The notes under the pieces are model-generated. The model ran no database searches, had not been told where the DNA came from, and saw nothing but the letters and a program-made list of their open reading frames with translations. This document shows, piece after piece, positions 62,341-64,000 of a DNA stretch of 64,000 nt (the stretch's first letter is position 1; each line of letters begins with the position of its first letter). Position numbers and translations under genes: made by a program. This stretch comes from Isoetes taiwanensis (lineage: Eukaryota; Streptophyta; Lycopodiopsida; Isoetales; Isoetaceae), in NCBI GenBank assembly GCA_021234155.1, contig JAJEKV010000008.1, positions 10,036,740-10,100,739 on the forward strand, read 5' to 3'.

Positions 62341-64000
62341 ACCGCATCTCCCCGGGCCTTAGACCTAGCCCGATCTATGTACAACATTCCAAGAAAACAA
62401 CCCAAGAAAAATACACCTAAAACGGAATCGTTTTTACCCCTCATCCATTGTTTCATCAGCCGAAAGCATCTCTCAACCCGTAGAGTAAATCATCTCTAAG
62501 CTGAAAAAATGTTGGACAAGGAAACGATGAACTGGCCGAGCTTATCGCCAGCTCCATTATTTAAACACAGATCGCATGTTCTACAAGTTTAAATAACATA
62601 GGCATCTCTCCAAACTCACCTCTTCACGCTAGAATTCTTTTGGGCCATCAGACACGGATCCCGCAGCCTCACCTAGAGTCTTTGCTTCTTCCGTTTGGCC
62701 TCATCAAGAGTGTATTCGCGATCTAATACTTGTGTCACCGCGATTCTCGCAGATCCCCGCTCCATGGCGCAAAGAAGTGTAGAGTTCCCTGTTCCGGCAG
62801 CTCCTCTCCGCTTCCTACCTTAGTCTGCTCATCATCGATCAAATCAATCGCTTGCAATAGGACGCTACGGTCGAAAAAACACACATATGCAAGGCGCCGT
62901 TAGCGCCTTATGCCGCTGCGCGCCATTCCCGAAGTCGCCATACGATGTCGCCCCCAACTCAAGGTCGCCAATGCCGCAAATAAGATAAACTACGCCCGCC
63001 ACTAAGTCCCTTTGATGTGATTAAATTTCGAAATAGTGTTTAATGGCTAAAGGCGACCGTGGTTGCACTTTTTAGCCCGCTTTTTTTCATAAATGATTGC
63101 ATGTCCTTAAATTCAAACTAAAGAACACGCCCGATTTTTTTTTACATGCAGTCCTAAAACTCACAACGCTACGGAGGAAACTTAATTTACGTGGGGGTCC
63201 GATCGTGAAGAGGATGAGGGGCATACAGACATGGCGACTGGCCCAAGAAGCGAGGGCCGGAGGGGATGCTAGTTCTAGCGGCACCAAGAAGAAGAAGACA
63301 AACACCCCTGTGTGAGCTCGAGGTTTATCTTTTGTCGGAATACCTTAATCGATCCATCCTTTCTTCTTGCAAAGATTCACCTTGGACTCACTAGTGATCA
63401 CGGGGTCAACTCCCGCTCTTCGGCCATCGAGGGACCGGAGACAGAGCTTCTTGACACACCAAAGCAGATTCTTGGTGGTATGTCGAGGTATCAACAAGTG
63501 GGAAGGAGAAAGACTGCTTTCTCCACCAAAGAGACAAGAAGAGAGCCCTGAGACAAGTACAAGAAAATCGGTGTTGTGCTCCTCCGCCCAGCCGTGATTC
63601 AAGCATTTAACACTACATGTCGAGGACCGCCGTAAGAGTAAGTTCTATCACACCAAAAATTATCGGGCTTCAAATTATTCTCACTCTTCCATGAGCAAGG
63701 CGAAGGGCACTAAAAAAAGGCAGGCGCCTTTTAAATTGTCGTAACCTTGGGTGGAAAGGATCCGAAGGGATGAAGGAGGGAACCCTAACATCCGTGGAGC
63801 TTGGAATGGAGATTTCCGCAGTCGTGGAAAACTGCTCAATACGGGAGCTTCACTTCTACTCGCTCAAGACTCTACAACACTCGGCAGTTGGGGAATGAAG
63901 TTGTGGTTCATACGTAAAAAGTCCGCCAAAGACCAAAGATGGAGAAGATGACACCACACGGGAGGAATCGATGACCTAAGGAGACGTAAGATATGGTCGA
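62341..64000. other. unassigned; broken plus-strand frames possible
   Basis: Plus-strand frames such as GPIVKRMRGIQTWRLAQEAR followed by a Ser/Lys-rich tail (63195-63313), SAIEGPETELLDTPKQILGG (63424-63483) and NPNIRGAWNGDFRSRGKLLN (63783-63842) look coding-like but have no recognised family and no clean splice joins. A short palindrome AAGGCGC/GCGCCTT is at about 62895. They could be later exons of the gene starting at 60690. Confidence 0.3.

Overview
The window looks like nuclear DNA of a land plant with a large, repeat-rich genome. Two intact genes have plant-type exon/intron structure: an IST1-like ESCRT regulator and a LEA_2-type membrane protein. Much of the rest is transposon-derived: a Ty3/gypsy LTR retrotransposon, two copies of a DUF7869-type gene, a Crypton-like (DUF3504-type) recombinase relic, SINE-like repeats, minisatellites and palindromes. 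The mixture of DUF7869-type and Crypton-like genes would fit a fern, lycophyte or bryophyte better than a typical flowering plant, but that is a weak inference and no species is assigned.

Layout. 0-5.9 kb: AT-rich spacer, a hairpin/MITE-like element, several small tandem repeats and a cluster of SINE-like repeats. 5.9-11.7 kb: a 19-bp minisatellite interrupted by an array of ~800-bp units, four direct then inverted. 11.9-24.1 kb: an interval flanked by a 31-bp inverted match (11882-11912 / 24062-24092) and, outside that, by the 19-bp minisatellite in opposite orientations. Inside lie a minus-strand DUF7869-type pseudogene and plus-strand gene relics: an acidic protein, a coiled-coil fragment, a methyltransferase-like exon and an FCP1/NIF phosphatase-like exon. 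I read this as one large foldback-like mobile element and regard it as the most interesting part of the window. 24.9-31.1 kb: AT-rich, no convincing gene. 31.2-35.5 kb: the two intact host genes, both on the minus strand. 36.0-55.2 kb: a possible second large element with inverted ends, holding a Crypton-like recombinase relic at 36.9-38.6 kb and invaded by a ~14-kb Ty3/gypsy element (40.3-54.3 kb, minus strand, with both LTRs, primer-binding site, polypurine tract, protease, reverse transcriptase and integrase remnants) plus an extra inverted LTR. 56.6-64 kb: a second DUF7869-type relic followed by a plus-strand start exon and a long stretch of short palindromes, repeating the gene order of the 12-24 kb interval.

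Two themes recur. Most transposon-derived reading frames are broken by 1-2 nt shifts, which could be decay or uncorrected sequencing indels; the two host genes are not broken. Also, inferred introns of the plus-strand element genes carry repeated short palindromes, with a different motif at each locus (CACGC/GCGTG near 19-23 kb; TTCTCGACTC/GAGTCGAGAA near 61-62 kb).
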